Assembly: GCA_004352715.1 (NCBI GenBank)
Contig: SCFE01000059.1
Span: forward strand, 1,844,812 to 1,908,811
Length of the DNA stretch: 64,000 nt
Source: Hofstenia miamia
Taxonomy: Eukaryota > Xenacoelomorpha > Acoela
Reading direction: 5' to 3'
Below, in pieces: positions 34,260 through 45,649 of this stretch (position 1 is the stretch's first letter; every line of letters begins with the position of its first letter). A model generated the notes under the pieces. That model saw only the letters and a list, made by a program, of their open reading frames with translations. It was not told the origin of the DNA and did no database searches. A program made the translations under genes and the position numbers.

Positions 34260-35240
34260 ATTAGGGTTGAGTTTGAAACAAAAAATTATCATGCCCTGTC
34301 CGTATTTGCATTTATTTTATCCGGATTTATTCGAATTAGCTATTATATCGTCTCATATTTGGAATTACTCCTGCAATCATTTCACTGGGAGCAGTTTCTT
34401 ATCTACACCGTTAGCAATTGGCAAAGTTTTAATAGACAAGAACTAGCTTATTAACAACAAAAAATTGAAGATCGCAATGTAGTGCATTCTCGTTACCTTA
34501 AATAATATGTTGTTTAAACATTTCAATGCCTAAGCAACTTTAATTTATCCGTAAAAAATATAGTTGGCACTGCCGACCCAGACTTGCAAGTTTTATTAAA
34601 AATATTAATAATTATTGAAAGCAAACTAAGAAAGTTAAAAAAAGAAACTAATTTCAAAACATAATTTTTTCAACCTCTCATGCAAAACAAAATACTTAGG
34701 TATACTTTAGAGAGATTTCGACATTAATCATAATCAATTTCTAGAAAAAAGTTTATCATAAGAATTCGAAGTAGTTTTCTACTATAACAGACGTTGGATT
34801 ACATTTCTACAACTGTTCATACACAGTATAATTCGAGAAAACTCTTTCAAGACAAAAATAAAATGATTCTAAAAAATTCCTTTCGTAAATGAGCAAAAAT
34901 CAAAACCTTGCATTCTAGACATTCTTAGAAATTAATTTTAATGAATGTCTATGCTAGTTTCTAAATATAAGCAACTGCAATCAACTGTTGCTTTGAAACA
35001 AAATGTGACTTATTGTGGCATAATAAAACAAGCAATCAATGAGGTTGAATGCCTTTCAAGCGTGGTTGTAAGATGTTTCACACAATGCTGCTTAAGAAAA
35101 CAAAAATTGACCATACAGTATTTTGGTTGCCCTACTTATAGTAAAGGATTGACAACGAACTATAATAGTGCGTAATTGAGAGCTAAATTGGTACGAAATC
35201 AGCTGTAACAGTAGGAGCCTAGCCAGGGATGGCACCTTGT
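34260..35240. other. Intergenic AT-rich sequence, no recognised feature
   Basis: No open frame above 76 codons and no repeat identified. Confidence 0.35.
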
Positions 35241-35245
35241 CATCA

Positions 35246-35465
35246 GTGGCGAGGCTGAGGGGGCTTGAGGGGTTATAGCCCACCAAATACAACAGATGCC
35301 TCCCAAACGCAATGTAGCTAGCCTCAATATTAAAAAAATTGCAGTCTATATGTACGAATAGTTATGTTTATTATATATATATACGTTGATAACATTCATT
35401 GTAGTTTATGTTTGGCGGGTTTCCACAAGAGATTATCTCCCTAAATATATATGTCAGCCTCGCCA
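35246..35465. mobile_element. Possible MITE with TGGCGAGGCTGA ends
   Basis: TGGCGAGGCTGA at about 35246 is matched by TCAGCCTCGCCA at about 35454. The interior includes a short (TA)n run. No target duplication was established. Confidence 0.3.
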
Positions 35466-35589
35466 ATTTTTGCAATGGCATAACGCCTAACCCTAAAACT
35501 AACCCATGGGCATAGACGAGCGTCTTCCGACGCAAATTTGTTGTTTGGATTTGGATATGGTATTTTCATGAATTGCGTTTCTGTGAAAG

Positions 35590-35760
35590 TGCAATAGTCA
35601 TGAAAGACGGTCAATTCAAAAGATAGTGAAATGAAAAGAATTCGCTATTCAACTCTCAATTGCGCCAATACTGTGATAAACGTTTGAAAGACGAAAATAT
35701 CTCTCCGTTGAGATAAAGGCGCGATCAAAACACTGTTGATATTTCGTCATATTCTCTCAA
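35590..35760 (-). repeat. CAATTG-rich dispersed repeat, copy C (inverted; forms the 5' flank of the MADF gene)
   Basis: Read on the minus strand it aligns with 42814-43172: GACGAAATATCAA, TTTGATCGCG, CTTTATCTCAA, CGTCTTTCAAACG and CGTCTTTCATGA correspond to GACGAAATATCAAAAG, TTTGATCGCGTC, CATCTCAATTG, GCCTTTCAAGCG and so on. It ends about 50 bp before the start codon of the MADF gene. Confidence 0.55.
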
Positions 35761-35810
35761 TTAGTCATGCAAGTGTAAGCGCTGTATCAATTATTCATTT
35801 CTTATTAGCC

Positions 35811-38800
35811 ATGTCACAAGAAAGGATCACTACAGAATTACTTGAAAAAGTAAAAGAAACCAAGTTTTTATGGGATGTCGCTGATCCCAATTACAAAAAT
35901 CGCGAGAAAAATAAAAAGGCATTTTCTGAAATTGCAATGGAAATTGGAATGCCAACAGGTAAATGCCGATTTTAATTTTATATTCAGTATTTTAAAATGA
36001 ATGTACATTTATCAAAAAACAACGTAGGTGAGGAAGCCAAACTGAAATGGAATAGCTTGAGGAGCTATTACTCGCGTGAATTAGCCAAAGTCGAGAAATC
36101 GAAGAGATCTGGAACTGGGAAAGAAGACATCTACGTACCTCATTGGAAACACTTTCAACAATTACAATTCTTACACAAAGTTGTGCAACCCAGAAAGTCC
36201 TTCTGCAATGCCACAGTAAGCATTCACACATTTTCATAGTTATCATTATCATAGTACTGAAAAATCAAATTTTCACCGGAAATGCTTTAACCCTAAACGC
36301 ACTCAGCTATAAAATGTCAATAATGAACTGAGGGGGTCAAATCAGACCACTCTTTTTTTCAAACCTATTAAAGATACAGTAATGAGCTTTGGCATACATT
36401 TTTAAAAAATATACATTGGTTTTGATTTTATTTGGAAATGAAGTTGTGAAGTCATCAATTTTTGGAAAAATAATGGTGAAAAAAACTTTAATAAAATGAA
36501 CATTAAAAAACATTTTATTTAGTTCATATTACTTCTAGTTTATTATTGAAAACTTACACTAACATGAAAAATACTCTTAAGGTCAGCCCTATTTTCATAA
36601 TTTTGAATAAACAGATATTTCTAAAAGTCAACGAATAAATTATAAATACAGTCAATGAATGATTTGTTTATTTATGCTTCAAAAATCAAATAAGTAACAT
36701 AATAGTATAAATTAAGGTAGTTTTCAAGGTCAAAGTTCAAACAAGTTAAAAATATAATACTAAATTTTACAGCGCACAACCTCCTTGGCCCACTCCAAAG
36801 GGTCCAGCATGAATGTCTTTTGTAAATTGCCCACTTTTTATATGGTATATACATGTTATAGTATTTAGTCATTGTCTTGCTGTATTTAAAATATAGCACA
36901 AAATGAAAATTTCATATTTTTATTATTTTAAATTTGTCCACTATGTCTTCTTCCCCGATGGAGATATGACACTGAATGTCACCACAGACCTTCTAAGACC
37001 CTTCTTTTATAAGATAAACTATTTTATTGCCTATATTTTATTGCTAAGGTGGGGACAGGGGTGACAAATCTTTAGAAACTGATCATGATAATAGTACTGA
37101 CGTATATAGGGCCCGCGCAGGCGCAAACATTTTTTCACCCTTGCATTTTTTGGACAACCCTGACCCTTAGCAATGATGACTCAATCAATTTAATTGTATA
37201 TATATTTCGTATCTTTCAAAATACATATTGACTATTTTAAACTCACGTTGCCCAAAAGGCTTTTTCTAAAATGAAATTTTTTCCAACCTATTGGCTCAGG
37301 CCTACTTCAAAAATTTTTTCCATTTTAACTTTATCGTGTTCCCAGATAGTTTCTAGGAAACTTCAGAAAAAATCAGCGAAATTTAATTTTCAGCAAATCT
37401 ATGGACAAGAAACCACATGGGGGCCAGAGATGGAGCCGGCTACCGGCCGGTTAGGCAGGGGACGGTAATTTACCGGCTTGCAGCCGCTTTTACTTTTCAT
37501 GAAAGCCCGGTAAAATTACCCGCTGTTTAACGGCCAAAATTATAAAAAATATTCTTGTTTTATCTTATAAACAGGGAATACTTTGCTTAGTTTGGGAGGA
37601 ATTTCTATGAAAATCTAAAGTTCAAAAAAATGTATAGTATGAGCAATTACAGTATTGCAATTCCAATAATAATTACATTTACATTCTGGAATCTCTCCTA
37701 AATTTTGCTACAAACGGAGTTGTTCTGCTTTTTGATAAGGTAATTTTAATTCAGTTTTTTATGGAACTTACTAATAATATTACAAGAACCTGTTTATAAT
37801 ACTGAAAATATAATGTATAAGATTTACGATTGAAATTTGAGAGACCTCATTCAAATAAAGCAACTATGGAAAATTGTATTTTAATAATATTGGAAGGGGA
37901 CACTCAAAATAAATTTGAAGGATGCAGAAAGACATTCAGATACAAATATCAATTTACACATCTTACTAAACGAGCAATTATATTTAGTTTTAGCGAAATA
38001 TTACTTAAACTTTATTTGTGTAGTTAGAAGTTATTCAATACTAAGCGGGGACAAATGCTGCACCAATGTTTTATATATTTTAATTATCATGCAAAGGGAA
38101 CTAACTAAATCAAATCTAAAACGTTCACAATTTTTCATTCACTGAAAGCAAGGATATACTAAATATATTTAGTTTGTCCTTGACTGAAAGTGAAAACAGC
38201 TGATTGAAGTCATAGAAAATATCAAAATTGTGGTTTGCTAGAAATATAGTTATAATAGATTGAAATTTGCGTTATGCAATATCAGCTCTATGCATCGCCA
38301 TGTGTAAAAACCGCTTATGTTTATATATATATATATATATATACACAATGTACTTGAATAGATTAAATATACAATGCAAATATAATTTACCGGCCAAAAC
38401 CAGACGGCCGGTTTTAGCTGTTACCGGCCAACTACCGGCCCCGGCTGGTTCTAACTCCGATGGGGCCAAAATTGTTCACCTTTGATTGCATTTAGGGCTA
38501 GTGTATAAATATTCATATTCAAGGAAAACAACGAGATTATACAGTACTGGAAAATGAATTTGGCCACCCATGATTTGTCATAAATATTTCTAAGAAATTG
38601 ACGCCAAGTATGCTATAGATAGTTTTTAATTAGATTTGGTGTTGTAGAAAGAGGAATTCATCAATGTTGAGACATAATTATCACAATGCTTGTGGTTAGT
38701 AAAACTTTTCTTGGAAAAATGTATTCGGCCACTTCAGACCAAATCAGAGAATCTGTAAATAATTTTATTGTTTGAGCTTTTTTCAGTTTATTTATATTGA

Positions 38801-40180
38801 AAATTCTAATAACAGTATTTCTTTGCCATATATGATGCCTGTTTACGTACCTCTTGTCATCCGCGAGTTGATTATCTCCAAGCATTTAGAAGGGATGAGT
38901 CAACGCAATATAACCCGACTTTTAGAGCGACCTCGAAAAACTGTCGGGGATATCAGACGTTTCACTTCTGAAAACATCATTGCCGCCAGGCCAAAGTCCC
39001 GAAGACCTCCAAAACCTCCCAATCAGCTCTTGTGTGCCTTTCCAAACGAAATCCCAGGAAGACTTCAGAGGAACTACGCAGGGAATGGGCTGATGGTCAC
39101 CTCATGACGGCAAGAACTGTGCGAAACATCCTGAAGATGTATTCAATTGAGACTTTCGTGGCACCCAGAAAGCCATTCCTAAGCTCAAAGTAAAGATTAC
39201 GCCGAGTGAGGTGGGCCAATTTAATGAGAGACAATTCATCTGAACATTGGTCTAATGTTATATTTTCAAATGAGTCAAGATTTGAACTATACTCATAAAA
39301 AAGAATGTTGATAAAGAGACCAACTGGGCAGAAGTTCAGAAGTTCAGAATCATGCGGCAATTTACTCGGGGACCATGAAATATGGTGGGAAGTCTGTAAT
39401 GGTATGGGATGCAATATGGAAGTGCTGTCTTCACAAGATTGTTCACATCACTGATACTCTCCGATGCTCTAAATATGCTCGGATTCTAGAAAAGGAACGC
39501 TTATCACTGCTTACAAGTGATTCAATATATCAGCATGATGGTGCTCCATGTAATACCTCAAAAGAAATGAAATTGGACAGCATACTCTTCAAACTGAAGA
39601 CGAGTTGTGGAGAGCAAGAAAAAAATTTATGCAATTCCCAGCAGCTGTATTGAAAGACTTTTTGCTTCAATCCCTGATTGCCGTGAAGCTGTTATTCGCT
39701 CAAAGGGGCACCCTACAAAATATTAGAAAAGAGAATTTTGTTGCTAGGTGCTTATGCTTCATCAATTATTAATTTATGTATCTTATTTTGAATTTACTTT
39801 TTTCGGATTTGTTCATTTGTTAAATTTTTTTTCAGGTGCCGAATACATACATTTTTCCAATACAAGTTTTCTAATTTTGATTAAAAATCAATAGCCAATT
39901 GTTATTCTACATATTTTATGGTATTAGACATACTAGTTTTCCTTTCTTAATCAAAGTAACGCTTAGTTATAATCTTAGATATTCATTATTTATTCAAAAT
40001 AGCAAGGTCATCGAATACATATTTTCAATAATGTATATGCCTAGAAACACAATTCAGCTAGAATTTTTCATTATCGATGTCAATACTCTTATAGATAATA
40101 TAAAATTATATCGTGAAAAATTGAAAGCAGTATATAACGTTTTCAAGTTTTGAACATTAATTTTATGTATGTTACATTAA

Positions 40181-40219
<39 letters not shown>

Positions 40220-43200
40220 AATTTTGTTTGCTAAAATTTTGAAATTAATAAGTTTTAATATTTTTAATATTTTCAATAAATATTTAATTTTGAATAAAAT
40301 GAGAAATATTGAATTAGCCTAGGAGAAATTGGTTAGTTCTTTGCACATATGTGTTGCATCCTGTAGAGACAAATTCTATTTATGTCACCGCTCAAGTATT
40401 CCTAAATGATTTAACTATTTTGAGGCTATCGATATCTACGTCTACGTCTACTGTAATTTAAAGCTTTTCCTAAAAGATTTTGAAATGTCATTGACAAATA
40501 AAAAATTACTAAATAGTCCTGGCCAAGAATCCCACGTTTAGCTGAATTTGGAAAGCTCGCATTAAAGAAATAGTGCCAACATTGTGAAATGAGAGTTGTA
40601 ATCTGCCGCCTACCGGCAGTAGTGATCGGTGGTATGAAAATTTTGAGAGTCGGTTCGGTTCGGTTCGGTATCACTCAAAATACCGTGGTATCGGTATGAC
40701 TATGAAAATCAATAGCATATTTGGCATAATATATATATATATATATATTGAGTTGCTCTTGGATCAAATGACATTTACATTGGAATATATATATATATAT
40801 ATATATATGTATTATTCTCTATTTCCTATAAATTAGTTGAATTCAAATCCAAATCCCGGAAGGTATACTACTTAACCCCATCGAGGTATTTACATTGATA
40901 TTTTTGAGAACTCTTACAACATCTTCAATAGTTATAGAAGGAGCTCACTAAAATCCAGAAAGCTTGCATCAACATCCTTATAGACATCTTTGTTAAATCT
41001 AGTAAAATGCTTATTCAGTTTAGTTGCTTCATCCATTGAAAGGCTAACAGATCTTATGATTTTTAGTATATCTCCTCACTTTATATAGTTCAGACAGTGA
41101 AAGTTTACAAATCGATTCCTGACTCCGTTGGTAAACAAATGAAGTAAGCTCTCATTGTACCCTATTCATTTGTGCATTATCGCTTAGCTTGATAGCTAAC
41201 ATCTTAGTCTTATGCAAATCATTTAATTTATGACAGCCAACAATGTTCCCAAATACGGTGCATTCACTATTCGCTTGTGTGATACAATCACCTCACCGAA
41301 ACCATCAAAATTCCAGGATTCTTCACGTGTTTTTAAAATGATTATCAACATTTTTTACAAGTTCAGCTGTTTGAGATTTCAAATCTTCAACTTTTTTAGA
41401 CATACTAGTTAAATATGAGCAATACTTCATATGGGTTTCCGTTTTTTTTTCGCACCCGCACAGACATAACTGACCTAATACAATAATCACATTAGCTTGT
41501 TCAGCTGTAAAACCAGAACAATTTTCTTTCTTCAGTTGAAACTTAGAATTACAAAAAGCATAATTAAACAGGTCTTCCGATTTTTGAAAATTACTCTTAC
41601 ATGTAAAACAAGACGTTAACATGCTAGATTTTTACATACTAGCAAACTACCAACCGCTCTCTATGAAATCGCTGGCTACTGTTTCAATATCCCAAGTTTA
41701 TCAAGTGCCTTAATATACGTGAAGAAATTATGTGAAAATGTGGACAAGGCAGTTTGTAATATTACATTGTACAGAGTAAGGTCGAATAGAATTTTTATAT
41801 AACACATGGTTTAAATTCATTATTATTAGATTCACTCGCGACATTTCACAGATATTTTCATATGATTTGGTGCATAAAACTAGATACTCCGGTTCAATAC
41901 TAGTTTCTATTAATGCTCCTCGCCCCGCATCCCACTGTAAAAGTTCGTCGCAATTTGTTTTAGGTCTAAAATATCCGTAATAGCTTGTATTATTACGTCC
42001 CGCACTGATCATTTTGTATAGACAATATTCATGCCAAAAATTTATTCCTTGTACTGATTCTTGAAATGCCTAGCATTACAATAGAAACAGAACATTCAAG
42101 TTAGACCATTTTTATATTTATTATTAAGCCTGATGCCTACATTTCTTCTACTCATAGGCAGCGAAAGATATTACAGATCTTTCTTACTTCGCCGCCCCTT
42201 TCCCCCGCACTAACATTATTTTCATAGAATATGGGATGTTTGCATTGAAAACATACATTTAGACATAATCCTAACCTTAATCCAAGTCAGTTCTTCATTT
42301 TTCCGGATTTCCCGGATAATTCGTCATTCCACTAGATTATTCTTCACTTTTCAGGATCTATTTTTCAACTAATTTTTGCCATAATCGTAACCTAAATTCT
42401 TATTTTTTATAGGCCAAGACCCTAAACCAAAGTCAGAAAAGCCTAAATTACTATTTTTATAGACCTAAACCCTACACAAAACTCACAAATTCATGTTTCC
42501 TAAACTAAGACCTAAATTTCAAATCTAAGACCTATTTTATAGACCAAGACCCTAAACCAAAGTAAGAAATCCATGTTCTTTAAATATTAAACTTAAATTT
42601 TGATTATTTCATGGAACTAAGCCCTAAACTAAAGTCACAAATTCTGTTTCCAAAGCAAAAAGGTCCAAAATTACGTAACCGATTTGTGTTGCATGTGAGT
42701 AGTGTGCAATTTATTTCACAAATGTAAAATTGCATTTTTAAGATTTTTAAGATGCGTTTACAGCTTATCAATGAATGATAACACTTCCCAATTGAAAAGA
42801 ATATATGTACTGTATATTGTTGTTAATACGCTGTTTACAGCGTCTCAATTGAACTTGTTTATGACTCTTTCATTTTTTATTGCTACAGCATTTACAGCTG
42901 ACTACCTCAATTGAAACTTGTAAATCAAGAAAGAAAGTAAAGACGAAATATCAAAAGAGCTTTGATCGCGTCTTTCATCTCAATTGTGCAAATATGTTCG
43001 CCTTTCAAGCGTTCACAGCAGCACCAGCACAATTGATGCGCTCAATTACGCATTCTTTTGATTTCATTAATTGATCGCCCTTCGCAGCTGCTTACAGCTG
43101 AATTTGTCCTAATTGAGCGCTTGCTTTCGAAGTATTAAATTTCATTGATAAGCTGTAAGCACACCTTTACAGTTAAAAAAGCGCGTTATGGCAGTGTACG

Positions 43201-43732
43201 TGGGCGTAAATGAAGTAATTTACTCTGGTTTACTTTACTAGTTACGACGAACTAGGTAAATTCCAATTCAAATATTCGATACTAGCGTAATCAATAAGAT
43301 AACAACGGGTATAGATAAAGTGGCGAATATTGGTTTCTTAATATTTAGGACACTACTCCATTAGAAATACATGAGGAACATGAAAAAGTTGCCGTAGCAT
43401 CAATTCCACATCCTATTTGCTTTACAACATCCGAACCACCAAACAAAAAACGTTCTGAAACGGACAAAGCAATGCTACAAACTGCACTGTCCACTATGGA
43501 AACTATCGCAAATAAGCCACCTGTTAAAAAATGCAGTGATGACGTATTTGGGGAATACGTGGCGTCGGAGCTCAGAGAATGCCGAAGCCAGCACGCTAAG
43601 GATACTGCGAAATTTCATATAAATTCAATTTTATTTCAGCTTAAAATTGGGAAATTTGACCCATTACAAGAGTGTCACCACAATCCTAGCAAGTACTCAA
43701 CCTCCAATGAACCCACTTCGTCTTCCAACTAA
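35811..43732 (+). CDS. MADF-domain (Adf-1-like) DNA-binding protein with BESS-like tail, 3 exons
   Basis: Exons 35811-35958, 36028-36215 and 43349-43732 join in frame to 239 residues. Introns are 69 and 7133 nt, with GT-AG ends. Residues ~9-100 form a MADF domain, a trihelix Myb/SANT-related DNA-binding fold: LLEKVKETKFLWDVADPNYK, KKAFSEIAMEIG, AKLKWNSLRSYYSRELAKVE, SGTGKEDIYVPHWKHFQQLQ. The third exon encodes DVFGEYVASELRE and AKFHINSILFQLKIGKF, similar to the BESS interaction region that follows MADF in many transcriptional regulators. Expected role: nuclear sequence-specific regulator. The start (GCCATGT) is chosen over an in-frame ATG at 35736 by context and by the MADF boundary. The 5' flank derives from a repeat, and a second copy of that repeat ends ~175 bp before exon 3. 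Transposon origin (PIF/Harbinger accessory protein) is possible, but no transposase partner is present. Confidence 0.75.
36780..37175 (-). repeat. Dispersed ~390-bp repeat, copy 2 (MADF intron 2)
   Basis: Inverted relative of 18040-18430; on the minus strand the same blocks (GGTCAGGGTTGTCC, TAGCAATAAAATATAGG, AGTTTATCTTATAAAA, TATACCATATAAAAAGTGG) occur in order. Confidence 0.65.
37425..38459. mobile_element. Non-autonomous hAT-like element with CCGG-rich ends (MADF intron 2)
   Basis: Left end CAGAGATGGAGCCGGC and right end GCTGGTTCTAACTCCG are imperfect inverted copies. Next to each lie several CCGGCC words (TACCGGCC, ACCGGCCGG). Flanking octamers ATGGGGGC (37417-37424) and ATGGGGCC (38460-38467) agree at 7 of 8 bases, fitting an aged hAT duplication. 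The 1035-bp interior has only short frames and a (TA)n run. Confidence 0.6.
38541..39880 (+). pseudogene. Tc1-family transposon relic (MADF intron 2)
   Basis: The transposase remains include HTH parts (SQRNITRLLERPRKTVGDIR), the first catalytic block FSNESRFELYS with Asp changed to Asn, GGKSVMVWDAIWKC, and YQHDGAPCNTS with the second Asp kept. The SPDLNPIEN-type block with the third acid is deleted. Stops and frameshifts occur at about 39107 and 39290. The right end reads, on the minus strand, TTGGAAAAATGTATGTATTCGG. Similar TTGGAAAAATGTATTCGG at about 38712 and CTGGAAAATGAATTTGG at 38546 mark the left end with a second subterminal repeat. Confidence 0.75.
40720..40810. repeat. Paired (TA)n microsatellites
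   Basis: Two TA runs (40727-40750 and 40785-40808) separated by 34 bp. Just before, TCGGTTCGGTTCGGTTCGG (about 40651) is a short GGTTC tandem. Confidence 0.7.
40850..41630 (-). pseudogene. Non-LTR retrotransposon relic (MADF intron 2)
   Basis: On the minus strand, 41622-41323 encodes a Cys-rich segment (C-x2-C, several Cys, CLCGC) followed by a coiled-coil-like KKVEDLKSQTAELVK, similar to ORF1 proteins of CR1/Jockey-type elements. Further on, broken frames show DEATKLNKHFTRF and TIEDVVRVLKNINVNTSMGL, the region leading into the RT domain. Frameshifts and a large deletion separate the parts. Confidence 0.45.
41728..42012 (-). other. Unassigned 94-codon frame
   Basis: Minus-strand frame without a recognised domain, just upstream (in transcript sense) of the non-LTR relic; it may be more of that element. 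Confidence 0.2.
42270..42655. repeat. Degenerate tandem repeat with CCCTAAAC words
   Basis: Variants of ATAGACCAAGACCCTAAACC then AAAGTCA.AAATTC recur at uneven spacing (about 42413, 42470, 42540 and 42610). It resembles a decayed minisatellite with telomere-like words, not a telomere array. Confidence 0.5.
42814..43172 (+). repeat. CAATTG-rich dispersed repeat, copy B (MADF intron 2)
   Basis: Close relative of 30074-30468: TAATACGCTGTTTACAGCG, GTTCACAGCAGCACCAGCA and TAATTGATCGCCCTTCGCA are nearly identical. It lacks the internal duplication of copy A. Confidence 0.75.
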
Positions 43733-43831
43733 AAACTTTCAACCACAGCAGTCATTACAATCGGAGCAAGTATCACAGTCAAGATGAAATATTTAATTTT
43801 TTAATTGATTGTTTCTCTATAGTATTTTAAA

Positions 43832-43837
43832 AATAAA
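43832..43837 (+). promoter_or_regulatory. Poly(A) signal of the MADF gene
   Basis: AATAAA 100 nt after the stop codon of exon 3. Confidence 0.5.
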
Positions 43838-44048
43838 TTGCTTAACTTCAAGTATTGTATTTTAGTATTTCAAAAATAGCATCGGCGACGTCAGGAATTA
43901 TTGGTATTCGAAAAAGGTCAGTTAAAAAGGTAAATATATCTCTTGTTGGAAATGATCACAGTGTTACTTTGCTTCTGATCTGCAGGATGTTCAATTTCAC
44001 AGTTGACTTAATTATATTTATTAATAGCTATAGGGAATCCACAATATT

Positions 44049-44680
44049 ATGGACATCCATCAACAAATTTTTCGCAGTCAGAGGAAATTTGTGCAACGTT
44101 TGTCTCACAAATCTGTATTATGTTTGGTATTAGCCATGCAGCTCCTCGAAGAGCTGCAAATGTACCCATACCATATATCTTCTTTACATATGCTTTTTCC
44201 TGCAGATTTTCGCAAAATATTAGGTTATTGCAGGTGGTTTCAAGATAACATGAATGACAACTAACTGAAATGACCCGGTTCAGTGATGACGCTTAGTTTC
44301 ATCTATTGAGATACCTCAAATCTCAAACACTTGCTCTGGAGCTCTCACAATTCTCATGAGTTTCTGAATCACCTATGCTTGCTGCAAAGATTAGTGTATG
44401 GATGGCTATCTCCAGATACAGAATAGTAGGACTAATTTTTCTTCCAAAAACCTTGAAATCTGCACGTTATTGCGCAATCATTGATCGGTTTGTTAAACAG
44501 CTAGCTGATAATGCAAAGAGTAACGCATGGCTTCAACAAGACCCTCAACATTTCATATCAATTTTTTTTCATTTATTACAAAAGTTTGAACACAGACTGA
44601 TCACGAAATGCCTCTGGCCACTAAGATCCTCAGACTTATAAGACATAGAAGATCCTGTGCTTCCCAAAGATATGCATATA
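44049..44680 (+). pseudogene. Mariner-type transposase relic
   Basis: Broken frames give LKELKMYPY-like LLEELQMYPYHISSLHMLFP, CRWFQDNMND, then MLAAKISVWMAISRYRIVGL and WLQQDPQHF where QQDGA is expected, then WPLRSSDL for WPPRSPDL. Stops interrupt it between 44264 and 44375 and after 44641. Catalytic motifs are damaged, so it is dead. It ends directly at the next element. Confidence 0.7.
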
Positions 44681-44684
44681 TATT

Positions 44685-45609
44685 TAGGGTGGTAAAAAAG
44701 TTTTGACTTTCCTTTTAATAAAAATAAATATTTGTATTATAAAATAAAACTATATTTTTGTTAGATATAGTTACCGTCTAAATTGATTACACGATTTAAG
44801 TCATTCATTAGGCTATCAAATTGTTTCTTAAATGCGTTTTTATTTATACCGGACAACGTATCCAAAAGGAAAGTTTCCAATTCATCGACTGAAGCAAAAC
44901 TAATTTTGTCTCTCTTGACTTCAAAGAAAGAAAATATCCAACGATCAAGCATGTTGAAGTCAGGTGAGTAAGGTGGTTGCTTCCATAAAGTGACGTTTTT
45001 TATTAAAAAATTCAAGGGATTGTCTGGACACATGTGGTCGCGCATTGTCTTGGATTAAAATCATCTTTTTGTATGGTAATTGATCGCTAGAATGAGCAAA
45101 TTTTTTATGAATATTTTTTATGCACTCGATATACCTTGCACTGTCAATGTTCCTTCCATCCTTGAGAACTTCACAGTTCCATTTACCACCCAATGATATT
45201 GCTACCACTATCATGAATTTTTTATCCGGTATTGTTCGCCGACACACCTTTGGTTTCTCACTCGCATCAGATATCCAAGATTTATTGGATTGTTTAGATC
45301 CAACAGACCGTAAGTAACACCATTTCTCATCAATGAAAGTAATATTACATAAATCATTGGACGCAAAATTTCGTCTCATTGTCTCAATAAAAAAACGATA
45401 CGACTTACGTTCGCGCTCCATTTTCCTTTTTTCAATAATTATCGTGCACAGATTATTGTTTGCACAAAAGCATATTTGTGGGGGATCAAAGTGCAAATAT
45501 ACAGAAATGTGCTTTACGCATATTTTTAGTATTTACGATACAAATGAGTCATATTATGCCTGGATTCTTTAGTAAAAAACAGCAGTCTCAAAATTTTTTG
45601 ACCACCCTA
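44685..45609 (-). mobile_element. Mariner/Tc1-like element with inverted ends and frameshifted transposase
   Basis: Ends TAGGGTGGTAAAAAAGTTTTG (left, 44685) and its inverted counterpart CAAAATTTTTTGACCACCCTA (right, to 45609) match with few differences at TA sites. Minus-strand frames 45496-44960 and 45045-44761 encode ITFIDEKWCYLRSVGSKQSN (first Asp), LIQDNARPHVSRQSLEFF (second Asp) and PPYSPDFNMLDRWIF (third acid is Asp), giving a DD34D pattern once a single frameshift near 45010 is allowed for. The N-terminal DNA-binding domains are absent, so this 925-bp copy is deleted and non-autonomous. Confidence 0.82.
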
Positions 45610-45649
45610 AGTACATGATAAACTGCATACGATTATTACTTATATTCAA

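Noticed and set aside
42270-42655. Telomeric repeat
   Set aside because: CCCTAAA words are spaced irregularly and embedded in longer diverged units.
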